Source: Emergomyces orientalis
Lineage: Eukaryota > Ascomycota > Eurotiomycetes > Onygenales > Ajellomycetaceae
Length of the DNA: 64,000 bases
NCBI GenBank assembly: GCA_002110485.1
Contig: MOWL01000068.1
Location: 62,001-126,000 of the forward strand
Reading direction: 5' to 3'
Below the pieces are notes generated by a model that saw only the letters and a program-made list of their open reading frames with translations, was not told the origin of the DNA and did no database searches. A program made the translations under genes and the position numbers. Shown piece by piece: positions 11,520 through 23,567 of the stretch. How positions within the stretch are numbered: position 1 is the stretch's first letter; every line of letters starts with the position of its first letter.

Positions 11520-11928
11520 TGCGTCTGTAGTTTGTTGTCGCCGAGCTCTTCGTTGTAGTCGTGGGTATTGTCGAAACTGAAGTCTTGGTGGTGAACCTGG
11601 TGATGGGGAACACTCGGAGATCGGTTTGGTGCCTCTTGGCGCTAGTCCTCTTTGAGTTTGTGGATTGGCTTGGGCAACCTTTTTTTGATCTCCGCATATT
11701 TATTTATTTATTGATCAAAGCTTTTGCTAGTTAGAAGGAAAATGTTTCGCAACCAACAATGTCCCTCAACGCGCCTGGGCGCTAGACTTTGGAGCTGACC
11801 CCGCAGCGGAAGGATTTAACGTCTTATAAAATCCTCATATTTGCCGTCTTGCCTTGCCGCGTTTCAATGTTCTCTTGAAAAGCGCTATTCAAGTGCTTCA
11901 CCCATCGTTCTCAAAAAATCAAAAGATA
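11520..11928. other. Divergent promoter between mS33 and RNase III genes
   Basis: About 400 bp separate the two divergently transcribed genes. No coding feature is supported. An upstream in-frame ATG at 11854 could extend the RNase III gene by 25 residues (MPRFNVLLKSAIQVLHPSF); I preferred the later start. Confidence 0.4.
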
Positions 11929-13174
11929 ATGGATACGAAACGTAAACTTGAACCCGAAAGCTCCGGGGCGATGACAACAGGGAGGAGTGTGAAAAGGCGC
12001 AAGGCCAGTGCGAAAGCAGTCCAGACGGTATCTTTTCTAAGCTCCCCATACTTCATTTCCCCCGCCAGATTATTAACTATTGGTGATTTCTCTTGAAAAG
12101 GAACTCCGCTCTCCGGAGCCCGATAACGCTTCTTCAAGCTCCCAAACCTCTTCGGGAAACCTGAAACGCACAATTAAAATTCAATCTCGTCTGGAAAAGC
12201 TTAGAAAGCTCACCCGCAAGCTCCTGAGCCACCCGGAGCAAGTCCAGGAAGCCGTAAATGGATCTGGTCCGGACGTGCTTGTAGCTCTGACAGCGCTTGA
12301 CAAGGCATTTTCGCCCAAAAAATTGACCCCAGAATCTTTATACTATTCACAGTCTCCTCGGAATCGATTACACTCCTCTTCACTACAATTACATGCCCAG
12401 AAGGCACTCCCGCCCCTACCACCGGTTCTGGATAAACAACTACAAACCGCGATGCTCACTCACGAAGGCATCAATAATCCGAACACCGCTTTTTCACCTG
12501 AAAGAAACTACGATAGAATGGAACTTTTAGGCGATGCATATATTGAGATCATGGCAACCCGGCTGGTTTGGGATACTTTTCCGCGCCTCTCAGCCGGGCG
12601 TCTTTCCCAGATCAGGGAACTTCTGGTGAAAAACGAAACATTGGCTGAATACGCCACCCTTTACGGCCTTGATCAAAAACTTTCGGTACCGCCTGATATT
12701 CGGAATCAAGCGAAAACATGGACGAAAGTTAAAGGCGACCTTTTTGAAGCCTACGTTGCAGCTGTCATCTTGTCTAACCGTGAACACGGCGTCCAGCTGG
12801 TCGAAGATTGGCTGACCCAGCTTTGGATACCAAAACTTGAGCAAATAGAAAAGGACAAACCTGTGCTCCGCTACAAGGAGGAACTTGCGAAACTGATTAT
12901 GGACAAAGGGATCAAAATATCTTATGTGGATGAGAAAAAATCAATTTCCCACGCAGGGGGCTTGCAAACGTTTTTCATTGGCGTTTACTTGTCTGGTTGG
13001 GGCCATAAAAATGAGTGTCTAGGGTCGGGGACCGGTCTTAGCAAAGTTATCGCCGGAAACGAAGCGGCCAGGAAAGCTTTGGAAAACCCGGTGACGCACC
13101 ATGCCGCAGCTGCAAAGCAGGCATTCCATGCGGCCAAGTCAGAAGGCGATGCGGCAGCAGCACCTCCATCATAA
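11929..13174 (+). CDS. RNT1: Ribonuclease III (Rnt1-like), 2 exons, 390 aa
   Basis: Exons are 11929-12027 and 12101-13174 (phase-0 intron). The RNase III signature is near residues 165-180 (NYDRMELLGDAYIE); E174 and D178 belong to the metal-binding set, and the second acidic cluster is in KGDLFEAYVAAVI (Asp and Glu). A degenerate double-stranded RNA-binding domain follows (about residues 300-370), ending with the typical GLSKVIAGNEAARKALEN. The N-terminus is basic (VKRRKASAK) and may act as a nuclear signal. Fungal relatives process pre-rRNA, snRNAs and snoRNAs in the nucleolus. Length fits the Rnt1-type class rather than Dicer. The start at 11929 is preferred over 11854; either is possible. 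Confidence 0.9.
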
Positions 13175-13261
13175 TGGCAAATACAACTTGTGTTATATAT
13201 TTTAAACACCAGCGTAGCCATAAAATCATGTAATTTTTTACCCTCATGGCAATCTGTGAAG

Positions 13262-13269
13262 TCACGTGA
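13262..13269. promoter_or_regulatory. TCACGTGA palindrome upstream of the ABHD11-like gene
   Basis: Perfect CACGTG-core palindrome about 110 bp upstream of the start at 13380, in the 205-bp gap after the RNase III gene. Confidence 0.45.
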
Positions 13270-13379
13270 TGTAACATCTGGCGCGGAAGCCAAGCCAGCC
13301 ATCCAGCTCACAATTGTCACCTTAGGTCCAGCGCCCTCTTGGATCTGCGAGGTACCCCTACTTGAAACATATAGAAACC

Positions 13380-14690
13380 ATGGGCTCCTGTATTGCCCGT
13401 AGATACCTACGGCGCACCTCCTACCGATCCTTCAACACATCGCCTGGGAGGAGTATGGCGCAACTGGCCTACCAGGTGTGGCCGGGCCCAGACGACTCCA
13501 CGGCAGTCGACGAGGGCCGAAGCCCTATTATTTTCATGCATGGACTATTCGGCTCCAAACAGAATAACAGGAGTATCAGTAAGTAAGGAGAAGCCAGAAT
13601 CCCTCGTTCTCCTTCATAAAGGAGTTCGCTGACATAGCTGCAGAGCTCTGGGGAATCATCTGAAGACTCGCATCTATGCGCTGGTTAGGCCGTCTTCCTC
13701 CTACTTAGTACTTTTCGAACATTTCACGATATGCCGTCCATATTCCTAACTCTCTTTTCTTTAACCCTTAAAGGATCTTCGAAACCATGGCGACTCCCCG
13801 CATCTCCCAGAGCACGATTATACCGCAATGGCAAATGATGTCGAGGAATTTATACGTAGGTTGAAGCTTGGAAAGCCTACACTAATTGGCCATTCAATGT
13901 AATTAATGTCCCATTCCCATGTCATACACATGAAGATGGAATTGATTTCTGACATTGCTGGGGTGGAATAGGGGTGCGAAAACCGCGATGACCGTTGCAT
14001 TGCGGTCCCCCGAGCTCATATCGTCATTCATCGCAGTGGATAATGCCCCTGTTAAAGCGAAACTAGGCAGTCAATTCGCAAAATACGTAAAAGGCATGCA
14101 GGAAATTGAGAGCGCTAATGTCACGAAGCAAAGCGATGCCGATCGTATCCTCCAACAATATGAAGAGGTTCGTATACCCATGCATATCTTACACTCACCC
14201 ATTCCGCTTATAGTATTTGGAATCAAAAAACAACAAGCGCAGCTAATTCCTATCTGCACTATCTACAGTCCCTCCCAATCCGCCAATTCCTCCTCACCAA
14301 CCTCATCCGGTCCAAAGAGGACAATACGCTCAAGTTCCGGGTACCCGTAAAACTCCTAGGCGAATCTTTGACTGAGCTTGCAGGTTTCCCCTTTAGTACC
14401 TCTGACAACGTCAAATTTGAAGGTCCGTCGCTTTTTATAAGGGGTACAAAGAGCCGCTATGTGCAGAATAAATCTTTGCCCGCTATTGCGCACTTTTTCC
14501 CTAATTACAAGCTGGTAGATGTCCACGCTGGCCATTGGGTGATATCAGAGAATCCGGAGGGGTTTAAGAATGGTTCGTTATTTTTGATCATTTCCCCTCT
14601 CTCCCTTTTCTTCTTGTTTTAAGAAATGGTAATAGTGAAACTGACAGTTGTTTTACCTATACTCTAGCCGTTACGGAGTTCCTTCAGTAA
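13380..14690 (+). CDS. IMO32: Mitochondrial alpha/beta hydrolase (ABHD11/IMO32 type), 6 exons, 296 aa
   Basis: Exons are 13380-13582, 13644-13683, 13774-13898, 13972-14167, 14269-14572 and 14668-14690 (891 nt, phases agree). The N-terminus is Arg/Ser-rich without acids (MGSCIARRYLRRTSYRSFNT), as expected for a mitochondrial presequence. The fold is shown by the oxyanion strand FMHGLFGS (about 52-59), the LDLRNHGDSPH motif, the nucleophile elbow GHSMG (S122) and the catalytic-histidine region VHAGHWVISENP near the end. ABHD11 relatives act in the mitochondrial matrix and affect lipoylated 2-oxoglutarate dehydrogenase; yeast Imo32 is a mitochondrial peptidase substrate. Two introns use GTTNGN donors, and exon 6 supplies only the last seven residues (AVTEFLQ). 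Confidence 0.92.
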
Positions 14691-15293
14691 TTCGGCTGCA
14701 GAGTAATGTGTTCTGTATAGATAACGTGTGGATGTTTACGAAGGGGGTTTATTGCCTAATATAAAAACGGGATTTCATTGGACGCAGTCGTGCCTTTACT
14801 CTGTATTTCTAGTTAGACAAACATAGAATCACTTCAATTCAAAACCATGCAATATAACCATTCGCAGTCAGTGGATTTGCAGGATACGGGACACTCTTCG
14901 TATATTAGCGAGCCATGCAGAATCTGCAAGAAGAACTACTGGTCACTCATATAAGTAACCAATAGATTTAGTTGGACTGAGTTATTAACCCAGGGAAGGG
15001 GAATAAGAAGCAGGGAATTGAGAAAAGTATCGAAAATAAAAAACATTACCAGTACCGTGCTACCCATTTGAGAAAAATTGAAAATACAACTATCTAGACA
15101 TGTGTGGCTTTCAGATTCTGTTCTTGTTCGATGGGATATACACGGTTTTGTTTTAAAAAAGGGAAGAAGACAAAAACATAAAACTGTAGTAACGATAATC
15201 CACGTTAAAAACAAAAGCCAGCACATAAACTAGAAGCGAGGTTTTTTATTTCCCTTTCTCCAACGCCCCATTCATTTCATTTCCTAACAGCGT
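14691..15293. other. Intergenic region between convergent genes
   Basis: AT-rich sequence between the stops of the hydrolase (+) and eS1 (-) genes; 3' UTRs only, nothing else recognised. Confidence 0.45.
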
Positions 15294-16496
15294 TCAAACG
15301 GCCTCGAGAACCTGCTCCTTGAACTCCCTCTCGACCTGTGGGGAAAAGATCGAAGTATTAGCAAGATATACAATATGCAATATGGAAGGAAAGAGTAGGG
15401 TTTCGGAGGTGAATATATCTGTAAATACCTTCTGTCCCTTGTCATCAGTGCTTGACTCTCCGTGCAGAGCCAACAGGGCACCCAAATCGAACTTGGGTGA
15501 TTTGAGGAGCTTGACCTTGCGGATATGGACCTGTACAAAAGTAGACGCAGTCAGTACGAAATTACAGCTACTGAGGCCATAAGAGGTGACCAGAGAGTAA
15601 ACGGAGAAAAACACCGGGGGTCAATCGAACATTTTGCAGAGGGTAGATGCCGTGGGTAGCCTTCTCGATCTCCCGTCCAATGACCTCAGGAATTAATTTG
15701 GTGAGTTGGGCGAGGGTACGGGTGGAAGCCTCGCGCTGGATGATCTCAGTTATCTTCTTGCGGATGGCGCGGATCTGCGAGGAGCGGGCATAAGTGGTCT
15801 TCTTGATCTGGTTTGGTCGTCTCTTAGTGAAGGCAATGGCGAATAGGCGGAGGAGGTAGTCGTCGGTGGTCTTGACGGTGACGTTGGCCTCGATCAGAGT
15901 TTGCCATTTGCGGACCAGCGATCGAAGCTTGTCCGATGTGAAATCCAGACCGTGGAAGTTGGTCAGGCAGTTCTTTCCCTGCACCTCGTCAACCCGTAGC
16001 TTCACCTTGCGGAATGCGTGGTCCTCGTCGTTCTGCAGGTCGGCGAGCGAAACCTCAAAGATCCGTCCCTTCAATGCATCGTTGGCGTTCTTGAGACCGG
16101 TGGTTCGGTTAACCAATGTCTTTCCCACACTGTTTTCCATTGCGTTAGCATATTTTTCTCTTCCGAAAGCCAGTGTTGTCTGAATTGGGGCGGATAGATA
16201 TCGTACTCTCTGATGGCGAAGGTCGAGGGAGCCTGAAGAAAATGAGTTATTAGTATTTCATTATACACACAACTCCAACCTTCAATCTCCCCAAAAAACA
16301 TACCTTCACGGAATATTCATCCTTCCTCGAAAAAGGATCCTGAGTCCGCTTCTTCAGGCCCTTCTTACCCTTCGACAGACGCTTGTTCCTGTTACCCCTT
16401 CAGTCAGTATACGGGCCCTGAACAGCTTCAACAAACCACTCATCACCCGGAAGAAAAATAGAAAACAAAATAAGACACGTACTTTCCGACAGCCAT
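15294..16496 (-). CDS. RPS1: Small-subunit ribosomal protein eS1 (Rps1/RPS3A), 6 exons, 255 aa
   Basis: Exons on the minus strand are 16496-16483, 16388-16304, 16232-16207, 16129-15631, 15530-15429 and 15335-15294 (768 nt). The cytosolic 40S protein eS1 is shown by its start [19 protein letters not shown], then [80 protein letters not shown] and the end [13 protein letters not shown]. Exon 1 codes for under five residues (14 nt) and exon 3 is 26 nt, typical of intron-rich fungal ribosomal genes. Length matches the family (about 256 aa). The longest single open frame misses the N-terminal 41 residues and the C-terminal third, so a single-ORF call would be wrong. Confidence 0.95.
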
Positions 16497-17046
16497 ATTT
16501 GCGACTCGGGCCTATCTTGCAGCTGGGAAAGACAGACAGATTATCGCATCCGGAGGCCTTGAATGGAGCAGGTCGAGCGTTTGGAGTCGGTTAGTTCACA
16601 GTGTGATGTCGAAAAGGAAATCCCACACAAATTTCCCGCTAAGCGAGCCCTCTGCGCTAGCCGCGGTGGGTTAGTATTTGTTATGTAATCACAGCGCTAT
16701 GTTGGGAGCCATAACCCTATGTCTTGGCAAACTATAGGTTATCGTAGGTGTCTAAGAACGATGGGATGATGGCTAGTAAATTCCATTGTCTAGTAAAATA
16801 AGATATTTATAGAAGATATCTCCATTTTACTTTACGTAGATTTTGGGTATTCATGGAATTCCAAACATGTTCCAACATCTCTACAGCCAACCTCCATTCA
16901 GGTATAGATTAAAGGAATGATCAAACAAAAGAAAATGAAAAGTAAAGCTTCATGGCTTCGTTAGTGACGTGTGCTTCGTTCTGCAGCCCCTTTTCCGTGA
17001 GGCAATTTGTTTCCACGATGATGGACGGAAGTCGAGGACTTCTCCC
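16497..17046. other. eS1 promoter and URC1 3' region
   Basis: Apart from the TAGGGTTA site at 16712 I recognise nothing in this stretch. Confidence 0.4.
16712..16719 (-). promoter_or_regulatory. TAGGGTTA motif in the eS1 promoter (Tbf1-like)
   Basis: On the coding strand the sequence TAGGGTTA lies about 216 bp upstream of the eS1 start. Telomere-repeat-like AGGGTTA sites bound by Tbf1-type factors are known in ribosomal protein gene promoters of many fungi. A single copy could also be chance. Confidence 0.35.
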
Positions 17047-19187
17047 TCAGTGCTGGTAGTAAAGCTCAGTATGAAGAAAAGATCAAGCCCGTTGGTAAGA
17101 AATGCAAAATAGAACACTTACATCAACATCTTCCCACGCCCGTCCTTGCACGTTGGAAAGCTCATCCATGCTCATGACCTTGCCGGTGGTAACTGTCCAT
17201 CAACGTTAGATTTGAATAATATGTAGACAAGAGAAAAATGTCAGGGATGAACCATACAGTAACCAGCATGGATTTTTGCATCGATTTCTACCCTGCTATC
17301 TTCCGGTATCAAATCATCCGGTATGGGAACTCGTTCATGGATCGGTATGCCTTGTTCAACGATAGCATCATGTTTCATACTGTGCGTCTCGTTAATAATG
17401 TGTGAAGCAGTGATTTGGTACTCTACAAAGGCTCTCACTCACTTCGACATGCTTAACATTCGGTCGATCTTCGTAATACCGAGCCAGTGTAATATCTATA
17501 AATATGAAAAACGCGGTTAGCAGAATGAATGCTGGCAATCATGATTCCACTATACGTACGTCTGGCATAAGAGCCTGAAAGCGCATATCCTAGATGGCGC
17601 CATTAGCCTTGGAAATAACATAGATGTAAATAACCAAGCAATAAAACTAAATAGATAACATACCTTGACTCCGGCAATATTTTCGGTCCTTTTGAAATAT
17701 TCACTGGCGCCTACACATTTTAATCAGGTGTGCTATTCTCGTATTTTCAGTTAAGGAAACCTACGATCCGACCCGCGCTTGCCTACATAGAAAGTTAGAT
17801 ATATTAATGATAATGGTGGAAAAGTTGGCGACAGGGATGACAAAACATACGGGCATTATAGACCAAGTATTTTGTGACTTCTCCAAGAGCGCGGCCCTCC
17901 TTTCGAAAATAAATGACAACACCACTTCCCCCAAGCTGGGCTTCCTTGACAGCTTCTTCTATCCCAAAAATCAAATAAGGGCGGCAGGTACATATATCGG
18001 ACCCGAACACATCACTGCCATTACATTCATCATGAACCCGAAGAGCGAGTCTCACATTTGGGTCAGACATCTTGGCAGGGTCGCCAAAACAGTACACCGT
18101 TAAACCTCCAATGGGTGGAAGGAACAGCTTTATATCACCCCGAGTGATCAGTTCCGGGTATGATCCACCTGTATTTTCGAAAAGTGATCTGCGCAGAGTG
18201 CCTTCGTCTATGTGTCATGAATGCAACAGATTGGTAAGTATCATGTATATATGTAATAACAATAAATATGCTACAGTTCGTGGTAGTAAACGGAGGGGCG
18301 CCTCTGCTTACCTATACCAAATCTTTCCGCTACACCTGGTAGATACCAGACTGGCTCGACAGCGACTTTCGTCACCGCCAACTCCCCGGACTCATTCAGA
18401 CATATTTTCCCGTCCACCTTCAACCTGCCAGATTCGACACTCTGTTTCAATTCTGGCAATTTCATATGCGCTTTTGTGACGGCAATAGTGGGTCGAATAT
18501 CCACGCCTCCCTTTTTGATCATATCAGTGAAGTCGAATGGAGCACGATGTCCCCATGGATCCATTGAAACTATCTTTTTCGGATCAGCCCATTGCGGGAA
18601 AGGCCCAATGTTGACAGGGGGCTCCGTGTTTGTGAAATCCGGGCGGTGGTCAACGTTGAGATCTTTGCTGGCCACGGCAAGAGCGTAATATATGGAATAG
18701 GATCCACCATGAGCACCGATTGCTTCAATCCCAATGTTAATATTGATACTATCTCTCGCCGATAGGTGTCTGCATAATTTCCTGACTGACCATTTCTTTT
18801 CTTGACTGTGTCAGGGTGTCTGCTCACTACAACGGGTCCTCGTTTGATTGGATCGGGGTTCCCCCAGTCCATAACAATAGGGTTTATCCCAGATTGCCCA
18901 GGATATGTGGTCAGGATAATGCGAGAGGTTCCTGAAGATTTACGCGGGGTATATGTATCCGCTGGGGCTGGCGTAGACCCCGATTCTGGATGTTCAAACG
19001 TAATGGATTCTTCGGCTTCATCCTTTGCGCCAAGCTCGGGGACATCGCCATGGGATGCTAAAAGCTCGATTTTCTCCTTTATATCCTCAACAGAGCTGGC
19101 CAAATGGGAATGGTCAACTTGTATCTTTTCGAGTGCCGCAAGGATTCCCCTCAAGTCGTTGTCCGAGCTGGAAGGTGGAGCTGCCAT
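17047..19187 (-). CDS. URC1: GTP cyclohydrolase II-like protein (Urc1, uracil catabolism), 10 exons, 503 aa
   Basis: Exons on the minus strand are 19187-18791, 18722-18312, 18207-17851, 17782-17765, 17710-17664, 17589-17560, 17495-17443, 17379-17258, 17192-17122 and 17052-17047 (1512 nt, phases agree). Residues 1-110 are a charged leader with a possible coiled coil (ALEKIQVDHSHLASSVEDIK). The next section (RIILTTYPGQSGINPIVMDW, AIGAHGGSYSIYYALAVA, VSMDPWGHRAPFDF) is typical of fungal Urc1. The GCH2-type domain has the zinc ligands in DECNGSDVFGSDICTCRPY (C-x10-C-x-C), then VVIYFRKEGRALGEV. In Lachancea, URC1 is needed for uracil catabolism; the exact reaction is not settled, so plain riboflavin-pathway GTP cyclohydrolase II is less likely. 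Exon 4 is an 18-nt microexon and exon 10 holds only Gly-less CAC-TGA (last His and stop). Confidence 0.9.
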
Positions 19188-20041
19188 CGTATATCTAGTT
19201 CAACAAGGTGCTATAGGTATGGGGGGAGGCTGAAGAGTAGAGAAGAGAGAAAGTGAACGCGAGCCACTGTGCGGAGTATTTGAACAAAAGGAAGCAGTTG
19301 GACAACTGGACAGCTGCAAAGGCTAGATCCTGCCTTCATCAGCGGTGAACAAACTGAGCTACGTAGGCATGCAACAACAACAACACTGCAGGCAGTTAAT
19401 TAATTATCCAACAGTGGTGCGGGAAGGGATGAGCAAGGTGTGACAAGCATACGAATTATTACATATTGTATGCTAAATTTTGAAATACAATGGAAAAAGC
19501 GTTTTTCTGGCTGTGTGAAGAGTGAAATTAAATAATGTGCAGTGAGGTGAGGTCAGCCACATCGCATCCAGTGCCACAAACCAACTTCAACCTTTAGTTA
19601 CCACCTGATTAAAAATGATATCACTGGTGGTTTAGTTAGTTAACGAGCAAATGATATGTGGACTAGTAATATTAATAGCTACTTATAAGCTTTATATGAA
19701 TAACAATCTTGTATAAAATAGCTGCTATTTCTCTGGGCTGTTTTTATATTGAATAATAATACCCTCTACTTTAAGATAAATTAAAATATCGTAGATTTAT
19801 AATTTAATAACCACTAATAATACAGAGCCAATTTCATATTCTCTGCATCTTTTCATATTCTCTGCATCTTTTCCCATGGATTTGCTCCACATCAAGTGCG
19901 GGGCAATTTTGGCTGTGACGAATTCAACAAAAGCCATGAACCCAAGCAAATGAAAAAAACAAGCCATTTTTCCTTCTCAAAAATACTTAGAAAAATCCTC
20001 CTCTTCCTCTTCCTCTTCCCATCACATTTCCATCATTCACC
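19188..20041. other. Divergent promoter between URC1 and the GST-like gene
   Basis: No gene seen. The middle (about 19,600-19,830) is AT-rich. A 19-bp perfect tandem duplication lies at 19832-19869. Confidence 0.5.
19832..19869. repeat. 19-bp tandem duplication
   Basis: The unit TTTCATATTCTCTGCATCT occurs twice back to back without mismatch, about 170-210 bp upstream of the GST-like start. It could double a regulatory site; no known motif is recognised. Confidence 0.85.
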
Positions 20042-20878
20042 ATGCCGACTACTTCAATTCCATCCAGCTCTATTGTCTTCTATGACATTGCCTTGCGTCC
20101 GCCAGTGGAGAAAAACTGCTGCTCACCAAATCCCTCGAAAACCCGTCTAGCCCTCAATTTCAAAGGTCTCCCGTACTCGACCTCATGGGTGGCTTTGCAC
20201 GACATTACAAAAGTCCGCACAAGCCTCAAAGTGCCAAGCTGTCGCAAATTTGCCGACGGCACCGACTTCTTTACCTTACCTATCATCGAGGATCCTGCCA
20301 CTGATACCTTGGTCGGTGATTCCTTCGATATCGCCGTGTACCTACAAAAGACATATCCAAACTCAGGCGCGGGTGACCTCTTCCCCCCTCAGACGCTCGA
20401 CTTCGAATTTGCGCACGATCCTGCACTCCTTATACCGCTATCGGATTGTCGCGAGAGTGAATATCCTGAATATGCCAAGTTCAACGTGAACGTCGACGCG
20501 GCTTTTAGCGTGCACGTACAGCTTACGCTTCAGGAATTTCCGTTCGATCCAGCTACTGCTGAGATCAACAAGGCTGAATTTGTCCGGCGCGCAGGCGTTA
20601 ATTGCTGGGAGGACTTTGCGTTGGTTGGCAAGCAGCGAGAGAAGATGAAGGATTCATTCCGGAATATGCTGGGTGGTTTGGCTAAACTATTCTCGGACAC
20701 CAGTGCGCCTTTCCTGCTTGGAACAAGGGCTAGCTATGCGGATTTGATCGTGGGTGGATGGCTACGCATGATGAGCGCGACTCTACCGAAAAGTGAATGG
20801 GAGGAGCTGAGAAGTTGGCATGGAGGTGTTTTTGGACGGTTGCATGATGGGTTGGGGGTATATGCGGAAGTGAAATAG
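20042..20878 (+). CDS. Glutathione S-transferase-like protein, single exon, 278 aa
   Basis: The N-terminal thioredoxin-like half (about 10-110) shows FYDIALRPP, KTRLALNFKGLPYSTSWVAL, FFTLPIIEDPATDTLVGDSF and IAVYLQKTYP; the segment after LPIIED fills the position of the usual glutathione-contacting ES/DS pair (GDSFDIAVYL). The helical C-terminal half (about 130-275) contains the N-capping-box-like SYADLIVGGWLRMM. The overall pattern matches the fungal GST family with the GstA/UstS-type N-domain found in detoxification and secondary metabolism. No cluster genes are next to it, so a substrate cannot be named. It is intronless, unlike its neighbours. Confidence 0.8.
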   Translation: MPTTSIPSSSIVFYDIALRPPVEKNCCSPNPSKTRLALNFKGLPYSTSWVALHDITKVRTSLKVPSCRKFADGTDFFTLPIIEDPATDTLVGDSFDIAVYLQKTYPNSGAGDLFPPQTLDFEFAHDPALLIPLSDCRESEYPEYAKFNVNVDAAFSVHVQLTLQEFPFDPATAEINKAEFVRRAGVNCWEDFALVGKQREKMKDSFRNMLGGLAKLFSDTSAPFLLGTRASYADLIVGGWLRMMSATLPKSEWEELRSWHGGVFGRLHDGLGVYAEVK

Positions 20879-23567
20879 GGTGTTGGAAGAGAAAAGGATC
20901 TCTAACTATTTATTGAAAGACTGTTATAGTCAGGATAATGCAAGGTTACGGCGTTTGCTTTGGTAGCTTTTTTGGGGGAAAGATAGAGCCACAATCGACT
21001 CTTGTGGGTGTGGGCTACAGGTGAGGAAGTGATATGGTGAGCTTCAGAACAAAACTCTGGCTTTGTTTTGTTTTGTTTTGTTTTGTTTTCTCTCGCATCC
21101 TCCTTCGAGATCAACCACCGTATCTCTACCGTCAACTGCACTTTTACTCACGCCATGGACGACTCCGTGATTGTGCGATGTCTATTGAGGCGACCTTGAT
21201 GGAGTAAGTATTTTGACAGGTTGGTAGAAAAGTAGGTAAACCTCGTATTTTCCACATTTTCCGCCAAAAGCATAAGACGGAGAATCAGGCATAGGACATG
21301 TTGAAAATTTCCCAGCAGATGCCTTTCGATAATTGTATACAATTATATGCTAAGTGGGTATAGCTATTGGAAGTATATTCAATCTCAAAGAAGCTGAAGC
21401 AGATTTGAAAAAACGGATCCCATTTGTTTTAGTTAATTCGTCGCATATACTCTAAAGTGGTGAAGCATACAAAAATATAATAAAAATTAATAAGGAAAGT
21501 ACAACTCGAGACAAAATTTTCTGTGCAAACAATAATTATTCATCAAGTCTAATTGGACCTAATGCTTCATGCCCATGCTTATGACGATGATTATGATTAT
21601 AATTATATTTTATACGTCTTTCTTATGTATCGCCCTCTGTTCTGAATAGTAGTAAGTGAGATTTCAATGAAATCTAATAAGATGAGCAGCATGAGCAGCA
21701 TGAATTGACATGATAATTTGGGACTGTATGTGCTCTAATACTACTTGCCTACACGTGTGCGGTGCTGCTACATCTGCTACCTAGGTATGGTTAAACTTTC
21801 AAATCAGAATTAGTCAGTGGTGTTAGACTGCATGGTTGTCTACATATCTACGGAGAACTTACAGCTGAAATATGAAATAATAATGTGTACTAATAGCTAC
21901 CCACATTTCTGAAGAGGCTAACCAACTTTGCTGGCAAAAAGCGATCCCTCTCCCTGATGTTCAGACAGAAACGAGCATGAATACGAGAAGCCATCCCGAG
22001 AAAGCAGATCGTGACCAAACGCAGATTTTCAGAAATCAAGCAATCGTCGAAGAACAAAAAAATAATGAAAGGGTTTTTTTTTAAACCTTCGGCTACATCG
22101 TGGCTTCGTCTCCAAAAATCTGGGGAAACAGGGGGGCGCATAACTTTTCACACAGTTTTTGTTGCCGGGATGAATGCTGGGGTTGGGTCAGATTCCGCAC
22201 TAAGCCAGCAGCCACAAATCCACCCGCGACCCCAACCCCTTACTTGGTTTGGTTTGGGTCCAAAACAGCATCTGCACGATTGCTTTTTCCCTTGTGTCAA
22301 CGCCCTACCATCGAAGAAAGCCGAGTTAAACTTCTGACAAGCGAGACGCTGCCGTGTCGATGAGGCCCGATCCATATTCTGGGCTTCTTAGGGCACTCAA
22401 GTTCGCTTAATTTATGAATCAACGGTGTCTCTCGAGTCTCAGGGTCGACCAGGAGCCGTCACAAGAGTCGCGGGACTTTCGATTTGCTTTTTTTGGCCCT
22501 CCCAGATGCTCGGTTGCACAACTCTATACCCTGGAATACATGTGGTTGGTGTGTCACTACTGGGTCCGTACTAGGAGTAATTCTTTTAGTTTAGATGCCA
22601 GGGTTGGGGGCCTGGAACAATTTGAAACGGGCTAACACGAAGTCAAATCCAAACCGGGGACTTAACTTCGGAAAGGCAACAGAAGCCTCATTTATTGATG
22701 ACGGGAAAGGGAATAATTACACTCTACACAAGTTTCACAGGCTTCATGACAGTTCGTCCTGGTGTCCATTGGTCTGAATTGTCGAGAATGTATTTTGATC
22801 ATGGAAGTGATCGTGTTCCCTGGGGAAGTTCCCGCCGGAAATGATCAACTTTTGAAGTTTGAGTTCAATCTCCACCCGTCTAATTTAGCTCGTTCGGGGT
22901 CTGATAGGAATCAGAGGATGGGGTCAAACCTTGAATGCCCCCGTATCCATCTCTCCCGCCTCTCCAGCTCTGGGCTCTCGTTTTTTCTAGGCTAACCTTC
23001 CAGGTGTGTTTTGCTGCTGCGCTCTGGGCTTCCGTCCGCTCTTGAAATTGGCACAAGGTATTGGTAGCGCTCGTTAAAACCTACTGAAGGAATCACATCG
23101 ACTCAGCGCCAACAGTGTTTTAAAAGAACGGTTTTGGCACTATTTTATTCTTTTTCGCTCAACTTGATTTGATGATATTTTGTTCCGTTGTCATGGAATA
23201 TATTTTCAACAAATTCCACTGTCGCCGGGTGTTTTCACAAGTGTCTCCGCCTTCGCCTCTTTGCGACTTCGACTTCTGGTTAAACCTGGAAACATCAATC
23301 AATATCGCTGACTACGACTCCTGAACAAAGGAAAAACTGTCAAGGGGAGTGGCTTGGCTTGGCTCTTTCCCCTCCTGCACACGGTGGCTCCGCTAACCCA
23401 GGCGTTTTGCTGAATTGAAAAACTGGGATTGAAATTCACGGCCTACTAATCATACGACTGGGACATCAACACTTGGCCTTCCTGCTCTCAGGAGCTGTGT
23501 GCCCTTTAGGAAGTATACCTCGTGGTTTCGGCGCGCATTCGGCCCTGATGGTGACCCTGCTCCAACT
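20879..23567. other. Long intergenic region without supported genes
   Basis: About 2.7 kb with only short open frames, none with recognisable protein features. A (GTTTT)5-type microsatellite occurs near 21061-21090. The part before 23568 is the likely promoter and 5' UTR of the rhodopsin-domain gene. Confidence 0.45.
21061..21090 (+). repeat. Pentanucleotide microsatellite (GTTTT)n
   Basis: About five consecutive GTTTT units, directly visible. Confidence 0.85.

Noticed and set aside
21880..23000. Clusters of 60-110-aa ORFs between the GST-like and rhodopsin-domain genes
   Set aside because: They overlap in several frames, show no domain or consistent splice structure, and have no family resemblance.
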